Origin: Neurospora tetrasperma FGSC 2508
Lineage: Eukaryota; Ascomycota; Sordariomycetes; Sordariales; Sordariaceae
Direction: 5' to 3'
Assembly (NCBI RefSeq): GCF_000213175.1
Contig: NW_009799100.1
Span: 2,859,952 to 2,923,951 of the forward strand
Length of the DNA stretch: 64,000 bases
This document shows positions 21,165-33,500 of the stretch, one piece after another; the first letter of the stretch is position 1; every line of letters starts with the position of its first letter. The notes beneath the pieces were generated by a model, which saw only the letters and a list, made by a program, of their open reading frames with translations, did no database searches and was not told where the DNA came from. A program made the position numbers and the translations under genes.

Positions 21165-22725
21165 ATGGGAACTAAAAAAAATAAACCTCCCTCCCCCTCC
21201 CCCTCCCCTCCCCCCTCAGCCGGTCTAGCCCCAAGCACCTGGGCCAGCGCCCACGGAAGAGGAACTCCCAGTCCCGACACTCGCCCCCGCCGCACGTCAT
21301 TAATAGCCCAACTCCAAATGCGGCGCTCCTCGGGGGTCCTGGGCCTCGCCGGCAAAGCCCTCGCCATCTGCCTTCTCCTCTTCTTCCTTTCGACGGGCGC
21401 CTACGGCGGCATGATCACCGGTTTCACCAATGGCTTCTTTGCCGCGCTCACACGGATCAAAACCGACCCTTCGGTCATCGTGGGGTACGAGCCAAAGGAA
21501 GAATTTACGGGGGTGAAGGCGGTGGATCAAATTTTGGTTACGCTGGTGACGTTTTTTGCTGCTTGGTTGGATGCTGGGGGCCCGGTGGAGGGAACATCGT
21601 GGGAGGAGACGTGGGAAGGGCCGTGGCTGGTGGGCTTGGTAAAGGGAAGGGAGGGGACGCAGCGGGGAAGGACGTGGGACGTGGATGTGCCGCTTTGGAT
21701 GGCTATGGTGCAGTTTGCGGGTGCTTGGGCGTTGGTGAGTGTAGAGGGGGCGAGGAGGGGCAATCAGGGGAGGGTAGTTGGTTGGTGAGTTGATTTTTTA
21801 CCTTTGCTGGTTTGGTGACTGCTCGTGATAGAGGAGTTGTGGATGACTTGTGTTCAAAGGGGGAAGAACGGGTAGTGATGGCTGACGGTTTTACAGGACT
21901 GGGTTCTGGGGTATGGGCATGCAATTATTGTCATACACCATCGCGGGCCCGATTTACTTCATCGTCTACTTGGTTACATCGCCCGTAGCAAGTGGCAGCG
22001 ACGTGGACGCGCTGGTCGTCGACGGATGGGAGATGGCCATGCTGCCAGTGTGCGTCACAATGGCCTTCATTGTTCCGGCGTTCATGATGGGATTACCAAG
22101 CATGCCGCAAGCTGAGCACCAGAATTGGATAGCTACCTGGCAGGTGTTTCCCATTCTGCAGGCTAACCTGATTTTCTTCCTCAAGAGCTTGTGTGGCTCT
22201 TCTGATGCTGGAGCAGAGGGGAGAAACAGCAGCAGAGTCACGAATGGGGGGAAAGCGGCCGGCGCAAGCCCGGTGTATCGATTCACCATGAGCCTGTGCA
22301 TAGTGGCTCAACTGGCCTTCCTTGCCATTGCGCTGATCCCGCCCACTGCTTTGCCAGAAAGCTTGGCTGCCTCGTATCCGTGGCTCTCGACGATGTTGAG
22401 GGAGGTGAGCATTGGTTCGGCTCTCCCTAGGGCCCTATGGAATCCACCGTCTACCGATACGGCGAGCCCGATCCGGATTACATATTTGGCGCCGTTGGCG
22501 AAGCACTTTCTTCAGTGGGATGTGTACAGCGGTAACTTTGCGCTGCTCACCTGGGCTGCATACCAATATTGGACTGCTGGAGTCGGCGGTTTTAAGCGAT
22601 TCGGCAAGGCGTTGGGCTGGTTCGTGCTTGGTGGGCCGGTTTCGGCAGCGGCATATCTTTTGTGGGAGAGAGATGAGGCCGTTGTCGAAAGAGAGGATGA
22701 GCGGGGGAGGAGGAGAAGTCGGTAA
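21165..22725 (+). CDS. Unidentified multispanning membrane protein (482 aa)
   Basis: Exons 21165-21784 and 21897-22725. Of two GTGAGT donors (21735 and 21785), only the second keeps the frame with the TTACAG acceptor at 21892-21896, so it is chosen. The ATG at 21165 follows an AAAA context; the upstream in-frame frame lacks protein character. The N-terminal ~60 residues are Lys/Pro/Ser/Arg-rich and presumably cytosolic. About seven hydrophobic spans follow (LAICLLLFFLSTGAYG, ILVTLVTFFAAWL, MAMVQFAGAWALV, LLSYTIAGPIYFIVYL, MLPVCVTMAFIVPAFMMG, LCIVAQLAFLAIALIPP and a C-terminal span). It ends in a charged tail rich in Glu/Arg. I recognise it only as a fungal polytopic membrane protein type, with no assigned activity. 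It could be a transporter-like or a cyclase-associated membrane protein; there is no basis to choose. Confidence 0.72.
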
Positions 22726-23015
22726 ACGGTGAAGACGGGAGACGGGAGTTTGACCAAGAAGAGACGGACCGGGGCAAGTCGAAGTCGGGGACCGGAAACC
22801 AATGACAAACTCCGAAATGCGGGGGTTCCGAGCTTGTGGGTCCCCTCACTCACTGCTCCCGCGGCTACGGTGGCCCAAGTCAGGTCTATGCTCAATTGAA
22901 AAAGTTTCGTTAAAAAAAAGTCCCTGACAGTGGCAGCCGCTAGACTCGCACCGAAGGGTATCATTCAAATGCCAATACTAATGCGACCCCGATATCCAGC
23001 CCCAACTCTAACTCC

Positions 23016-23088
23016 AATGAAGCAATGAAGCGATAAAGCAATGAAGCAATGAAGCGATAAAGCAATGAAGCAATGAAGCAATGAAGCA
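23016..23088. repeat. Minisatellite, AATGAAGC/GATAAAGC units
   Basis: About nine tandem 8-bp units of AATGAAGC, with GATAAAGC variants at regular places (two higher-order blocks). Confidence 0.85.
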
Positions 23089-23094
23089 CCGAAA

Positions 23095-23164
23095 ATTAAT
23101 AGGAATTAATAGGAATTAATAAGAATTAATGGGAGTCGATGGGAATTAATAAGAATTAGTGGGA
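23095..23164. repeat. Tandem AATTAATAGG-type repeat
   Basis: Seven imperfect ~10-bp units (AATTAATAGG, AATTAATAAG, AATTAATGGG and relatives) directly after the preceding minisatellite. Confidence 0.8.
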
Positions 23165-23300
23165 GTTGACTTCGCGGGAGGTTTGACCAAGGTCTTGGGT
23201 AGTAGTGCAAATGGACCCTGGACCTTCTCCAAATTTTGGCAAGAAGTTTGGAGTTGGGGGAGGTAATAATGTAAATGGATCCTTCTGCCTCTCCCAACAA

Positions 23301-23465
23301 CCAAAGAAAAAAAGAGAGAGAAAGAGAGAGAAAGAGAAAGAAAGAGAGAAAAAGAGAGAAAAAGAGAGAAAAAGAAGGAGAAGGAGGAGGAAGTAGGGGG
23401 GGGGGGGGGGAAGGTGAGGAGGTAGAGAGAAAGAAGAAAGAAAAGAGCAAAAAAAAAAAAATTTG
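23301..23465. repeat. Long polypurine tract with GAAA/GAGA units and G-run
   Basis: About 165 bases that are almost purely A and G on the plus strand, including GAGAGAAA repeats, a run of about 14 G near 23397-23410 and an A-run near 23450-23460. Such tracts can form triplex or other non-B DNA. Confidence 0.85.
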
Positions 23466-24272
23466 AGCAAAAAGATAGAAAACCAACGAGGGTATAAAGA
23501 CGGGAGGTGGATGGAGGCGTTAATATAAAAAGGCTCGCAGCTGAGGCCAGATGGAAGCTCGGACCAATTTTCAATTGAGCATAAACCCAACTTGGGCCAC
23601 CGTACGCGGCGCAGATTTCCCGTATCCACCACGGAAGGGGCGCGTGGCGCTGGAGACCTAGAGGTACCTACCACTGCGTATGTATGCACGAAAGGGACAA
23701 GGATCCGAAACAGGATTCAATGTCCATCTTGGCGACCTTCCCTCTTTTTACCTGGGCTGTCTGTCATCTTCATCCCACCTTCTGGTCCTGACTTTCGTCA
23801 TTAATTTCAATTTCCGTCTGTTCCGGCCAAAACACTGCCCTGGACACCACACAGTACACTACTATACTTCCCTCCTTCGGTCGCGACTACACCTACTTGT
23901 CGCTCCAGTCGCTTCTTGCCGACATCGTCGCTCGTTTCAATCCGAATTCGCTTCCGCTTTGCTTTTGATGCACTCGGTCCAGTCTGGGGCCGCCGCTTTC
24001 TAGAGATTTTCTCGGGTTCTTCCCAGGGCCCGCGCAGCTCCACAGAAGACCTAAGCTGGGAAGCTGACCACCATCGCCGCAACAATCAATGACAGCAGGC
24101 AAACCGCCCATGATATACCGTAGCTAAGCCCCTGTGATGACCTGATCGGCCCGCCAATCCTTCGAGTCGATGACCTGACCGTAACTTCTACACTTACTGC
24201 GTAGAGATATCAACAACAATTGCGCTGGCGCAACCTAATCACCACCATTTCCAAATCTTGACAAGCGACGCC

Positions 24273-24308
24273 ATGAGCCTCAGAACCCTTGGACAAGCAA
24301 CAGCATGA
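24273..24308 (+). promoter_or_regulatory. Upstream ORF overlapping the flippase start (ATGA)
   Basis: An ATG at 24273 opens an 11-residue frame whose TGA (24306-24308) overlaps the flippase ATG (24305-24307) in the four bases ATGA. This geometry could lower translation of the main frame or allow termination-reinitiation. That the leader is transcribed is inferred. Confidence 0.5.
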
Positions 24309-27300
24309 GGAGCTTTACCAGGAGCACGGCCGACGAGGGGGGCGCCAGTGTCGATAATGCTTCGTTCGAAAAGGGCCTCAGCATCTTCAGTAAAACCGGC
24401 ATCTTGGCCCCTTTGCGCAAGACTGGGACATCGGCGACAACGGTGACCAGGACTATCAAGGCATCAACACAACAGCTGTATCGGAGATACGTCCTCGAGC
24501 TCATATTTCAAGAAAAGGAACTGCCGCCTTCAAAAGACGGCCGACATATCCCATTACGACCCCATCATGACAAACCCCTGATCGACGAACGGCGAGGGAG
24601 CGCATATATTCCAAACACGATTCGGACATCCCGCTACACCGTCTACGATTTCCTCCCGAAGCAGTTATTCTTCCAGTTCTCGCGCCTGGCCAACTTCTAC
24701 TTCCTTTGCGTCGGTATTCCTCAAACCATTCCGGGCGTCAGTACAACCGGAAACTTCACAACCATCATTCCCCTATTGTTCTTTGTATTTCTTACTGTTG
24801 TCAAGGAGGGATACGATGACTGGAAACGCCATCGACTCGACAAGGTGGAAAATGCAAGAAGCGCGACCGTCCTCCGGCCCACAGGCCACGTTGACAGCCG
24901 ACAGGACTGGCGGACTGGGTTTGGATTACGAAGAACAAAGGATACTCAAACAGTGGCGGTTGAAGAGGTTATCCCCGACTCGGATTATCAATGGCATGCC
25001 ACGCAATGGAAGGATTTGAAAGTCGGCGATGTCATCAAGCTCTCCCGCGACGAGGATGTTCCCGCAGATATCGTGCTGCTGTACGCCGACGGCGAGAATT
25101 CCATGGCCTACATCGAGACAATGGCCCTGGACGGAGAGACGAATCTGAAGAACAAGCAGGTATCCAAGGCGCTGCAGCGTTGCAACACTATACAAGGTAT
25201 TGCCAATTGTCGGGCCGAGTTCGTGGTGGAGGATCCCAATCCGGATCTCTATCGATTTGACGGAAGAGTAACCGTGGACGGTGAAACGTTGCCTTTGACT
25301 TTGAATGAAGTGGTGTACAGAGGCTGCACGCTACGCAACACAACATGCGCGATCGGTATGGTCATCAATACAGGAGAAGAGTGCAAACTCCGACGAAACG
25401 CCAACCGGCACCCCAAAGCAAAGAAGCCGGCCATGGAGAAAATTGCCAACAGGATTGTCATCAGCCTTGTTGTTGTGGTCATCTCCCTTTCCGTCGGTTG
25501 CTCCATGGGCTATTTGATCTGGAAAAATGCGTATGAGCGCAAGGCATGGTACTTGAAGCACCTGGGAGTCGACTTTGAGGATATTATTATCGGATTTTTC
25601 ATCCAGTTCAACAATATCATTCCTTTGGCGCTATACGTTAGCTTGGAGATTGTCAAAATTGGGCAGATGTTAATGCTCAATTCCGACCTGGAGATGTACG
25701 ACAAAGTATCTGACACGCCAGCCAAGTGCAACACCAACACCATTCTCGAGAATTTAGGGCAGATCGGTTACGTCTTTTCGGACAAGACAGGGACTTTGAC
25801 TGAGAATGTCATGAAGTTCCGAAAGATGAGCATCGCCGGAACGACATGGTTGCATGAGATGGATATTGTGAAGGAGCAGGAAGAACAAGGGCTCACCCAA
25901 ACGAAAACGAAGGGCAAAGAGCTCAACGTTATGTTGGAACCGACCTGCGAAAACGGCAACGCATTGACAAAGACAACAACCGCTGTGTCAGTCCGCTCAC
26001 CGAGCCCGCGCCGGTCATCTTCACAATGGCGGTCGACTGGTCGGCCTGACCATGTCCAGCCAGAGGTCACGACTGAGGATCTACTTGAGTACATAAGGCT
26101 GCGCCCAAAGGCTCCGTTCTCGAGGAGGGCAGTTCAGTATCTTCTTGCTATGGCCCTCTGCCACACCTGCTTGCCAGAAATCAGAGACGGGGAGATTGAG
26201 TTCCAGGCCGCTTCACCCGATGAGCTTGCTCTTGTCAAAGCCGCTCAAGAGCTTGGGTTTCTCGTGGTTCAACGGTCCTCCCAGTCCGTCACGCTCCGTA
26301 TATCGCGCGGTGATGGCACTGAATTGGAGCGCACCTACCAAATCCTCGACGTGATAGAGTTCAGCAGCAAGCGAAAGCGCATGTCCATTATCGTGCGATG
26401 TCCCGATGAAAGGATATGGCTGATAACAAAGGGCGCCGACTCCGTCATTCTTCCAAGGCTGAGGATGGCACAGTTGGCAATACAAAAGGCTAACGAGGTC
26501 CGCAAGAGCTTGGAGGTTGAGCATGAAATGCAACGCAGGAGTGAGGCTCGAGAACCACGTAACAGTTTTGGCGGCCGGCCCAGCCTTACAATCCGCCGCA
26601 GCATCAACCTTGCCAGACAGAACAGCGTTGCTGGACCTAGCAAGCGCCCAATCACCAATCGTAGTAAGTCGTTTGAGGTGGGTAGAATGTCCCTGACTGC
26701 ACCAGAAAATCGCCTCAGGCCCCAGGTTACCGTTCGCACAGCATCCTATGATGTGCCTTATGAGGACGCTGTTGCGGCGTCAGTGTCAGACAAGTTTGCA
26801 TTCCTTGACAATCCTTCCGTGTGCGATGAGGGTGCTATCTTCACTCGATGCTTCAAGCACATTGATGATTTTGCAACCGAGGGCCTCCGAACACTTCTAT
26901 TCGCTCAACGGTTCTTGTCCGAGTCTGAGTACAACACATGGAAGAAGCTTTACCGCGACGCAGAGACGAGTCTTGTCGATCGTCAAGAGCGCATCGAAGC
27001 GGCCGGTGAATTGATCGAACAGACCCTGGACCTCATCGGTGCCACGGCAATCGAAGACAAACTCCAGAAGGGTGTCCCAGAGACAATTGAGCGTCTCCGA
27101 CGAGCTAACATCAAAATATGGATGCTCACTGGCGACAAGCGTGAAACGGCCATCAACATCGCCCACTCGGCTCGGCTTTGTCGTCCTACTTCCGACATAT
27201 ATATCCTCGACGCCACCAAAGGAAACTTGGAAGGTCAAATCATGGACATTGTCGACGAGCTAAACATCCGGGCCGAAACCATGCCTACTGCGATTCCCAA

Positions 27301-28848
27301 CCACACCGTAGTAGTGATCGACGGTCACACTTTGGCGGCTTTGGAAGAACCGGCAACACACGGGAATGCCAAAGAACTCTTTTACAGCCTCATCCCGACG
27401 ATTGACTCGGTTATCTGCTGTCGTGCCTCCCCCGCCCAGAAAGCCTTGCTCGTTACCGCCATCCGTAACCACTCCCATCAACCGAGCACCATCAAAAAGA
27501 AGGGCTTCCTCGCCTATCTGATCACACCTAAACGAACACCACCACTTACTCTCGCCATCGGCGATGGTGCCAATGATCTGGCGATGCTCTCAGCTGCCCA
27601 CGTCGGCGTAGGCATCTCGGGCCGGGAAGGTCTGCAAGCCGCGCGAGTTGCTGATTACGCCGTGTCACAGTTCCGCTTCCTCTCCCGCCTCCTGTTAGTA
27701 CACGGGAGATGGAATTACGCTCGCACATCCAAGTTCATTGTTGCCACGTTCTGGAAGGAGATGTTCTTCTATCTCCCTACCGAGCTGTATCAGCGCTACA
27801 CTGGATATACAGGTACCAGTCTTTACGAATCGTGGAGTTTGACGGTGCTGAACACGCTTTTCACCAGTTTGTGCGTGATCGTCCCCGGAGTGTGGGAACA
27901 GGACCTGAGCGCAGAAACGCTAATGGCCGTGCCAGAACTGTATGTCTGGGGCCAGAGGGACGGTGGCTTGAATCTGCGGAAGTATCTGGGATGGATGATG
28001 GCGGCTGTTGCACAGGGTGTGGTGGTCTGGTGGGTGTGTTGGGGTCTCTACGGTGGGATTGCGGTGAAGGATAATGGTCTGTTTGCTGTGGGCAATTTGG
28101 TCTTTACCGTCGCAATTGTCTGGACCAACTTGAAATTGCTGTACGTTTTTGTCCCCTCACCCATTTTCACTCTTTTTTCTTTTTTTTTTCTTTTAGGCAC
28201 GACACTTACCTGTTAACCAACAACAGCATCATTGACACGCACCACAAGACCGGCATAATCCTTGGCGCATTCGGTATTACCTTTGCAGGCTGGTGGATCT
28301 GGCAGATCTTCCTCGCCAGCGCCTACGCCCCGGGTGTCTGGCCTTACGCAGTCCGCGGTGGATTCTTTTCCTCGTTCGGCCCTGATCCAGCCTGGTGGGT
28401 TGCTCTCTTTGCGGCCGTCGGCCTGCTCACCGCTGTCGAACTCGGCTACAAATCTACCAAGCGGAATATGATTATATCCGGACTATGGAGGCTGGGATGG
28501 AGGAAATGGATGCAGTGGGAGACATGGAAGGGACTCCTTGCACTCGGGAGGGGAGGAGGAGCGAGGGGAGCAGGGCCCATGTGGGCTTGGGATGAAGCAG
28601 GTGGTGAGGGTAGGAACGTAGAGGAGTGGGATGTGGAACTTTGGCAGGCTCTGGAGCGGGAGCAAACCGTTAGAGAGGCCTTGAAGGGGATGGCTAGGGT
28701 TGGGCATGAGGGCGATGGGCCTGAACCTGAGGAGATATCGAAGGAAGAGGAGGATGATGAGAAGAACAGGGTTGAGGAGACTTCGACGATGGACAGCGAG
28801 GGACAGCATGGGTCGGCAGTGGTGGAGAGTCTTCAGATCTCGAAATAG
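24305..28848 (+). CDS. P4-ATPase phospholipid flippase, possibly Dnf3-like (1495 aa)
   Basis: Exons 24305-28140 and 28197-28848; the intron starts GTACGT and ends after a long T-tract at TTTTAG. P4-ATPases move phospholipids from the outer/lumenal to the cytosolic leaflet of Golgi, endosome and plasma membranes, with a Cdc50-type subunit. Landmarks in order: first helix pair with PKQLFFQFSRLANFYFL, actuator loop DGETNLK (~276), phosphorylated Asp in DKTGTLTEN (~493), nucleotide-domain KGADSVILPRL (~715), TGDKRETAINI, and hinge GDGANDLAML (~1086), followed by six C-terminal spans. The nucleotide domain carries a ~100-residue Arg/Ser-rich insertion after the KGAD motif, followed by HIDDFATEGLRTLL; this arrangement recalls yeast Dnf3 more than Drs2 or Neo1 (inference). 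The C-terminal tail is acidic. The catalytic motifs are intact. Confidence 0.92.
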
Positions 28849-29587
28849 GCTTTCAAGGTTGAACGCTCTCTGCATGTCTGGATTGTGGAAGGCAGTGAGT
28901 GTAAGTGGGGAACAGTTTTGGTCTTTGGATTGCTTCTCTTGGATACATACGCATCGAGATACCCTTTCGTATATGATATTATAGATTTCATATCTTTCAT
29001 AGATGATATTTGAAACACCAACTGCCCAACATCGTGGAACATGGTGGGCATTGACGGCGAGGGGACTCGGGCCGACGGTCATCCACCTACCAATCTCCCT
29101 TGGTGATGGCTGACCAACAGTCACGCGAGTGTCAGGCACTAGGCACAACGAACCAACTCAAAGCCTGGTTGCCAGTTTCTACCATACACAAGACATGGGA
29201 ACCGTGGGGTTTGTGTACTTGTGCCTGTGCCTGTGCATGAGTCTGAGTACCTATGACTGCGACCGCAACGGTGACTGGTGAGTAACCGGGGACAGAGAAA
29301 GTTGTCTCTGAACCAAAGGCTTTTGTTTCTCCTCCTGGCTGACCTTGGGCGCCTGGAAGGTGCAATGGGGCGCATGGATTCTGGTGTGCAGATTTAACCG
29401 TGGGTCACGGTAGTAAACCGTTAGTTAGCCTGACGAACCAACCCACTCCCTTCACTCTACCCATCAACCGTGAGCAACGCTGGAAAACCAGTTGCACGCC
29501 CACGAGCGGAAATATTAGATCAAGTAACTTATGCTAGTAGATGGTAGCTGGTAACTGATAGCTGGTAACCTGGTTGTCAGTGAGGAT

Positions 29588-29628
29588 GTCAGTCAGTCAG
29601 TCAGTCAGTCAGTCAGTCAGTCAGTCAG
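29588..29628. repeat. (GTCA)n microsatellite
   Basis: About ten perfect copies of GTCA. Confidence 0.9.
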
Positions 29629-29900
29629 GACGATCTAGCAACCGGGAGGAAGAATCGAAGGATGAAGATACCGAGCAACTCAATTAAAAATTTGCAGACA
29701 CAATACTGACAAGTTGGTATATGCGAGGAAGTTACTTTAGGAGGCAACTACTGTTATTCGTACTGGAACACGGGCAGTATATCAGCCAAGGTTAAATCAT
29801 AAGAGCTCTGTTGTTATCTGACTGCTTGTGTGCTGGTGAATATGGTCGGGAGAGTGAATTTGACGAGACAGGATCTTTTTATAAAGAGAGCGGCGTATTT

Positions 29901-29956
29901 GTGTTAGTGTGTGTGTGTTAGTGTGTGTGTGTTAGTGTGTGTGTGTGTGTGTGTGT
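29901..29956. repeat. TG-rich tandem repeat, ~16-bp GTGTTAGTGTGTGTGT unit
   Basis: Three units of GTGTTAGTGTGTGTGT grade into pure (GT)n. Confidence 0.85.
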
Positions 29957-30400
29957 CTTGTTCTTTTCTTATTAAAGAATTTGGAGTTGGAGAGGAGGAC
30001 TCCCAACATCGAAGCGGGTGTGGCAGGTTACATGGATAAAAGCCGTCGAGCGTTGTACGACAGCCCAGTAAAGGTTTGTTTGTTTAACTCGAGACATCGG
30101 GTCAACTTACCTAAACGTATTAATATCTAGCTAGTTCGTTTCGTTCTATAATCAAGGCGTGATCTTGCTGCGAATACGCCGTTCCCTATGTCAAATATGT
30201 TATTTTCAATTATACCAATGCCTTTGTCATTAGTGTCTAGCGAGACGAAGCAAGTCAGTTTATCCTTGTAAGATTTGGGACAATTAGGTTCAGCATTGAA
30301 CTGTACATATCGATGACAGGCTTTAGGGTTAGGTATAAGTGGGCTTATAAGTACTAGCTGTTTGTGCACCTTCAACAACAATCGGACCTTATCCGTTCAA

Positions 30401-30492
30401 TCGGGTATGGTGTAGCGGTAACATCGTTGACTCTCACTTCTCAGGAGTGACTGTTCTCTCAACAGCCCCGGGTTCGACTCCCGGTATCCGAG
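30401..30492 (+). tRNA. tRNA-Glu (CUC) with intron
   Basis: A full cloverleaf can be drawn. Acceptor TCGGGTA pairs with TATCCGA (one G-T), the D stem is GTGT/ACAT, and the anticodon stem is GTTGA/TCAAC with loop CTCTCA...C giving anticodon CTC. The T arm is CCGGG/CCCGG around TTCGACT, with discriminator G. A ~21-nt intron follows position 37, as usual for nuclear tRNA genes. A run of nine T starts 10 bases downstream (30502-30510), a good RNA polymerase III terminator. The gene stands alone in a gene-poor stretch. Confidence 0.93.
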
Positions 30493-30501
30493 TCTCAAAC
30501 A

Positions 30502-30510
30502 TTTTTTTTT
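30502..30510 (+). terminator. Pol III T-run terminator of tRNA-Glu
   Basis: Nine consecutive T residues shortly after the tRNA 3' end. Confidence 0.8.
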
Positions 30511-33500
30511 CTATCTTTTTCATTTTCTTTTTTCCCAAGGATATCCCGGGTTTCATTATCACCATTATGTTGATTTTCCTCCCTTGTTCCTTTTGTTTCC
30601 CTAATGTTTTGTTTTTGTTTTTTTTACCTAATTTCGTTGCGTGTAGTGAAGTTGAAACATTCAGGGGAGGGAAGACATCTGCCATTCCTACTTTCTTGTA
30701 ACAACTACTACAACAACCCAAGCAAGACGATACAAAATTGTTTTGTCGTGCTTTCTCGCAACAGCCATTCTGGGAGACTACTACTCCCGTTTCAAACGTC
30801 CGGGATCTCAAAACAACAACTGTAACCGGCACCTTACCATTGTCCCTTCTCGGCATGTCTTGGCTGCTTGAGATTCCGAAATAGGAAACCTTTTCGCTTC
30901 AACTCCGGAAAAGTTCAAAGTGGCGTCGCGATCGCACGTGGTAGGCAGGGTTGGCTATGGCCAGATAGTGGTACAAAGGCTGAGGGAGAAACTGTCAGAG
31001 ATCTCTGGGCATCTGCTTCTTTCTCTGCTGGGTGACCGATGAAATTTTTGCAACCTCCCGGTGACATGGTTTTCAGTGCTCCATCTTCTAATTTTTCACC
31101 ACACTGGCGTAGTGGCCTCACAGTGTATCCATTTATCGTACAATATGTACATCGTATTCGCCAAGTCTGTGGGGACCGTGGTGACATGGTTCGTCTTGGA
31201 GAGAAGGCTTTGTTCCTTATGTCCGCCCCATTTCGTATCGAGGTTTGTATGCAACGTTCCTCGGTAGCGTGAAGCGAGTGTTGCAATATTTCAGTGAGCT
31301 TGTATTCCGATCATATCTCGAGCTCGTCTTTTTTTTGCTGTAATGCTGTCCGTAGGTGAAAAATGAGTACGGTTTCGTTTATAGTAGAATCCGTATCCGG
31401 AGCTCCTACGTATGTAACGTAGGCAGCAAAATTACACTGAGGTAAGGTGTTTAATTTCCCCTTTATCCTGTTGGTTTCCAGCTGGCTATGCCCTGCATGT
31501 TTGAATGGTTGTTTCGAGCAGGGGGCCGAAGCATTCTGTTCGGCGTGCTGTTTCGGGCAAGTCAGGGTGTCATCGGCTCCATGAACTGACATGGGTTGAT
31601 GAATGAGATCTGTGTAACGTACTTTGAGCTGTCAAATTTGAAGTGGTGTGGTCAAGCTGCCGAGCCTTGTGAGCGCAACGGATGCATCGACGTCCAAGAG
31701 GGTCAGATTGGAAGAGAGCTGTAGTGTAGATTTCCCCATGGTTGCGGCGAGTGTACTCGAGAATCAATTCTCATATTCCTCGGACGTTTGTTCCTGGTGA
31801 CCTGGCCATCCTCGTGAAATATGTTCATAGCTATTGCCAGCCAGCAGTAGGTGATGGCCGGCACTTTGAAGCTTTCGTGAGTCAAGGCCCGCCCTAGGCT
31901 CTAGCACCCCACTAGCGCATGGCTCTCGGACGGCCCAAATGTCACGGACCATCGGACGACAAACATGAGGGCTAATTGACGGCTCTGATTGGGCGGTTCT
32001 CAAGAGCACTTTCACCGAGGCGATGCGCGATGGTAATGCCTTGTAATCGCGACCTCTTTCCTACGCTACAAGAGATACCTGATGGTTAAATCAAAGTCCG
32101 ATACCAAGGATTGTCCTGGCCGAGAGACAAGATAAATTGGGGAACTGTGATGGGAACACGGGTTGTTTGTTGTGTTGGCATGGTGAAAATTCAATCGCAC
32201 CCTCGTCGGCATTGAGTCGAGAAGGCGCAGCCCCGCTGCGTAGGGCTAGAACGGCCCGTAATTTACAGTGTAACGCTCCCTAGATGGATCCCAGCGCTCC
32301 TCGAAGCTGATGCCTCCATAAAGTAGACTAGTGGGAGTGGGGTCTGGTGAAGGAAACAGACACGTAAAAACAACGACAGCAATAAGGTTGGTGACGGTTC
32401 GGATGCCTTTGGAAGCAAATGACTCGTAGAAGCATCCAATGAATAGCAGAGAAGAAGGAGAAAGGAAATGATGAGCACCTGCCGTTGGTTGGCCCAGCTT
32501 ATTCCAATCAAGCATTCTGCGGGCTGCAGCCACAAAGCCAAATTATTGACGGTTGGAGGTGTCAAATGGAGCTGATGTGCATGCATCTGCGCGTTGAGGG
32601 AGCTGAGCTGCCAGACCGGCGCGCAGCATACGGCAGCAGCGAAGCACCTCATATCCACTTTGTCGGTGAGCAGTCCAGAACGACGACATGAGTTCAAGAT
32701 TGGATCGATAGTACACTACACAGTAGACCCTTTGAACCCTTTGCAGGTCAGATGAAGTGACTGACGATAGTATGCCGAAGACGGACGATGTCAAAAGACA
32801 ATCAATGACGGTTACAGTCATGCGGATCAGATGCGCCGTGTCGATTTGGCGAGGGGTAGCACGTCATACAAAGCTTCTTTTATTCCATATCTCAGGCACA
32901 AAGCCTGGGCGGCACAGGGGGATCGACGAAACAGAACAACTCAAACCACTGTATGACGGGCCAGACTGGAGTACTGACTCTTGCTCGGTAGGCTTCCAGC
33001 TAGCCACTGTTAAGAAGCTGAGGGTGATCTACGCCTAAAACCCGCCCAACTTCTTATCTTCACGCTAGCAGAGACAACAGCCAACGCTACCATTTGCCAG
33101 CGCGACCTGCTGCGACCAAAAGTTCCTCTTGGGAAGGGCGCCCAAGTGGAAGGGAAGTCTCGACTGGGGCTGTTTCCCAGTCTCCTGTCTGCCGAGTCTT
33201 AGCAGGGGCACTTCGGTTGATCCTACCCAAGACCCGATCCATCCTCGCATCACCCAGGATTCCCTGGTCGCACTCACTTCCTCGTTTCTCCTCCCTCGGC
33301 TTCGTTTGTTTCGACCGTGGCGACCGTTGTCACACATCGTAACTGGGTGGGGTGGGCTCCATCGGGCAGACACGAGAAAATGTCAAGCTTGAATCTCGCG
33401 CTCGCGAGGTCAGCACTAGAGGTGTTGACTTGTCCCAAACTCTACTCAGACCCACAACGCCTCCAACAGGCTCAGTTCAACACCACGTTCCCGCTTGGCA

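Larger units (their letters stand above)
22726..24304. other. Repeat-rich intergenic region and flippase promoter
   Basis: About 1.6 kb. From 23016 to about 23465 it is a chain of simple repeats (listed separately) whose reverse strand gives long Ser/Phe/Leu-rich open frames that I regard as artefacts. The segment 23700-24300 is C/T-rich, resembling a long 5' leader, and holds the 12-codon upstream ORF at 24273-24308. Confidence 0.55.
28849..30400. other. Intergenic with simple repeats
   Basis: About 1.55 kb with a (GTCA)n tract at 29588-29628 and a TG-rich tandem repeat at 29901-29956. Short frames have no conserved features. No gene recognised. Confidence 0.5.

Noticed and set aside
23106-23689. 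Overlapping minus-strand frames of 126-177 codons rich in Ser, Phe and Leu
   Set aside because: They are the reverse strand of the polypurine and simple-repeat tract; composition explains their openness and no domain is present.
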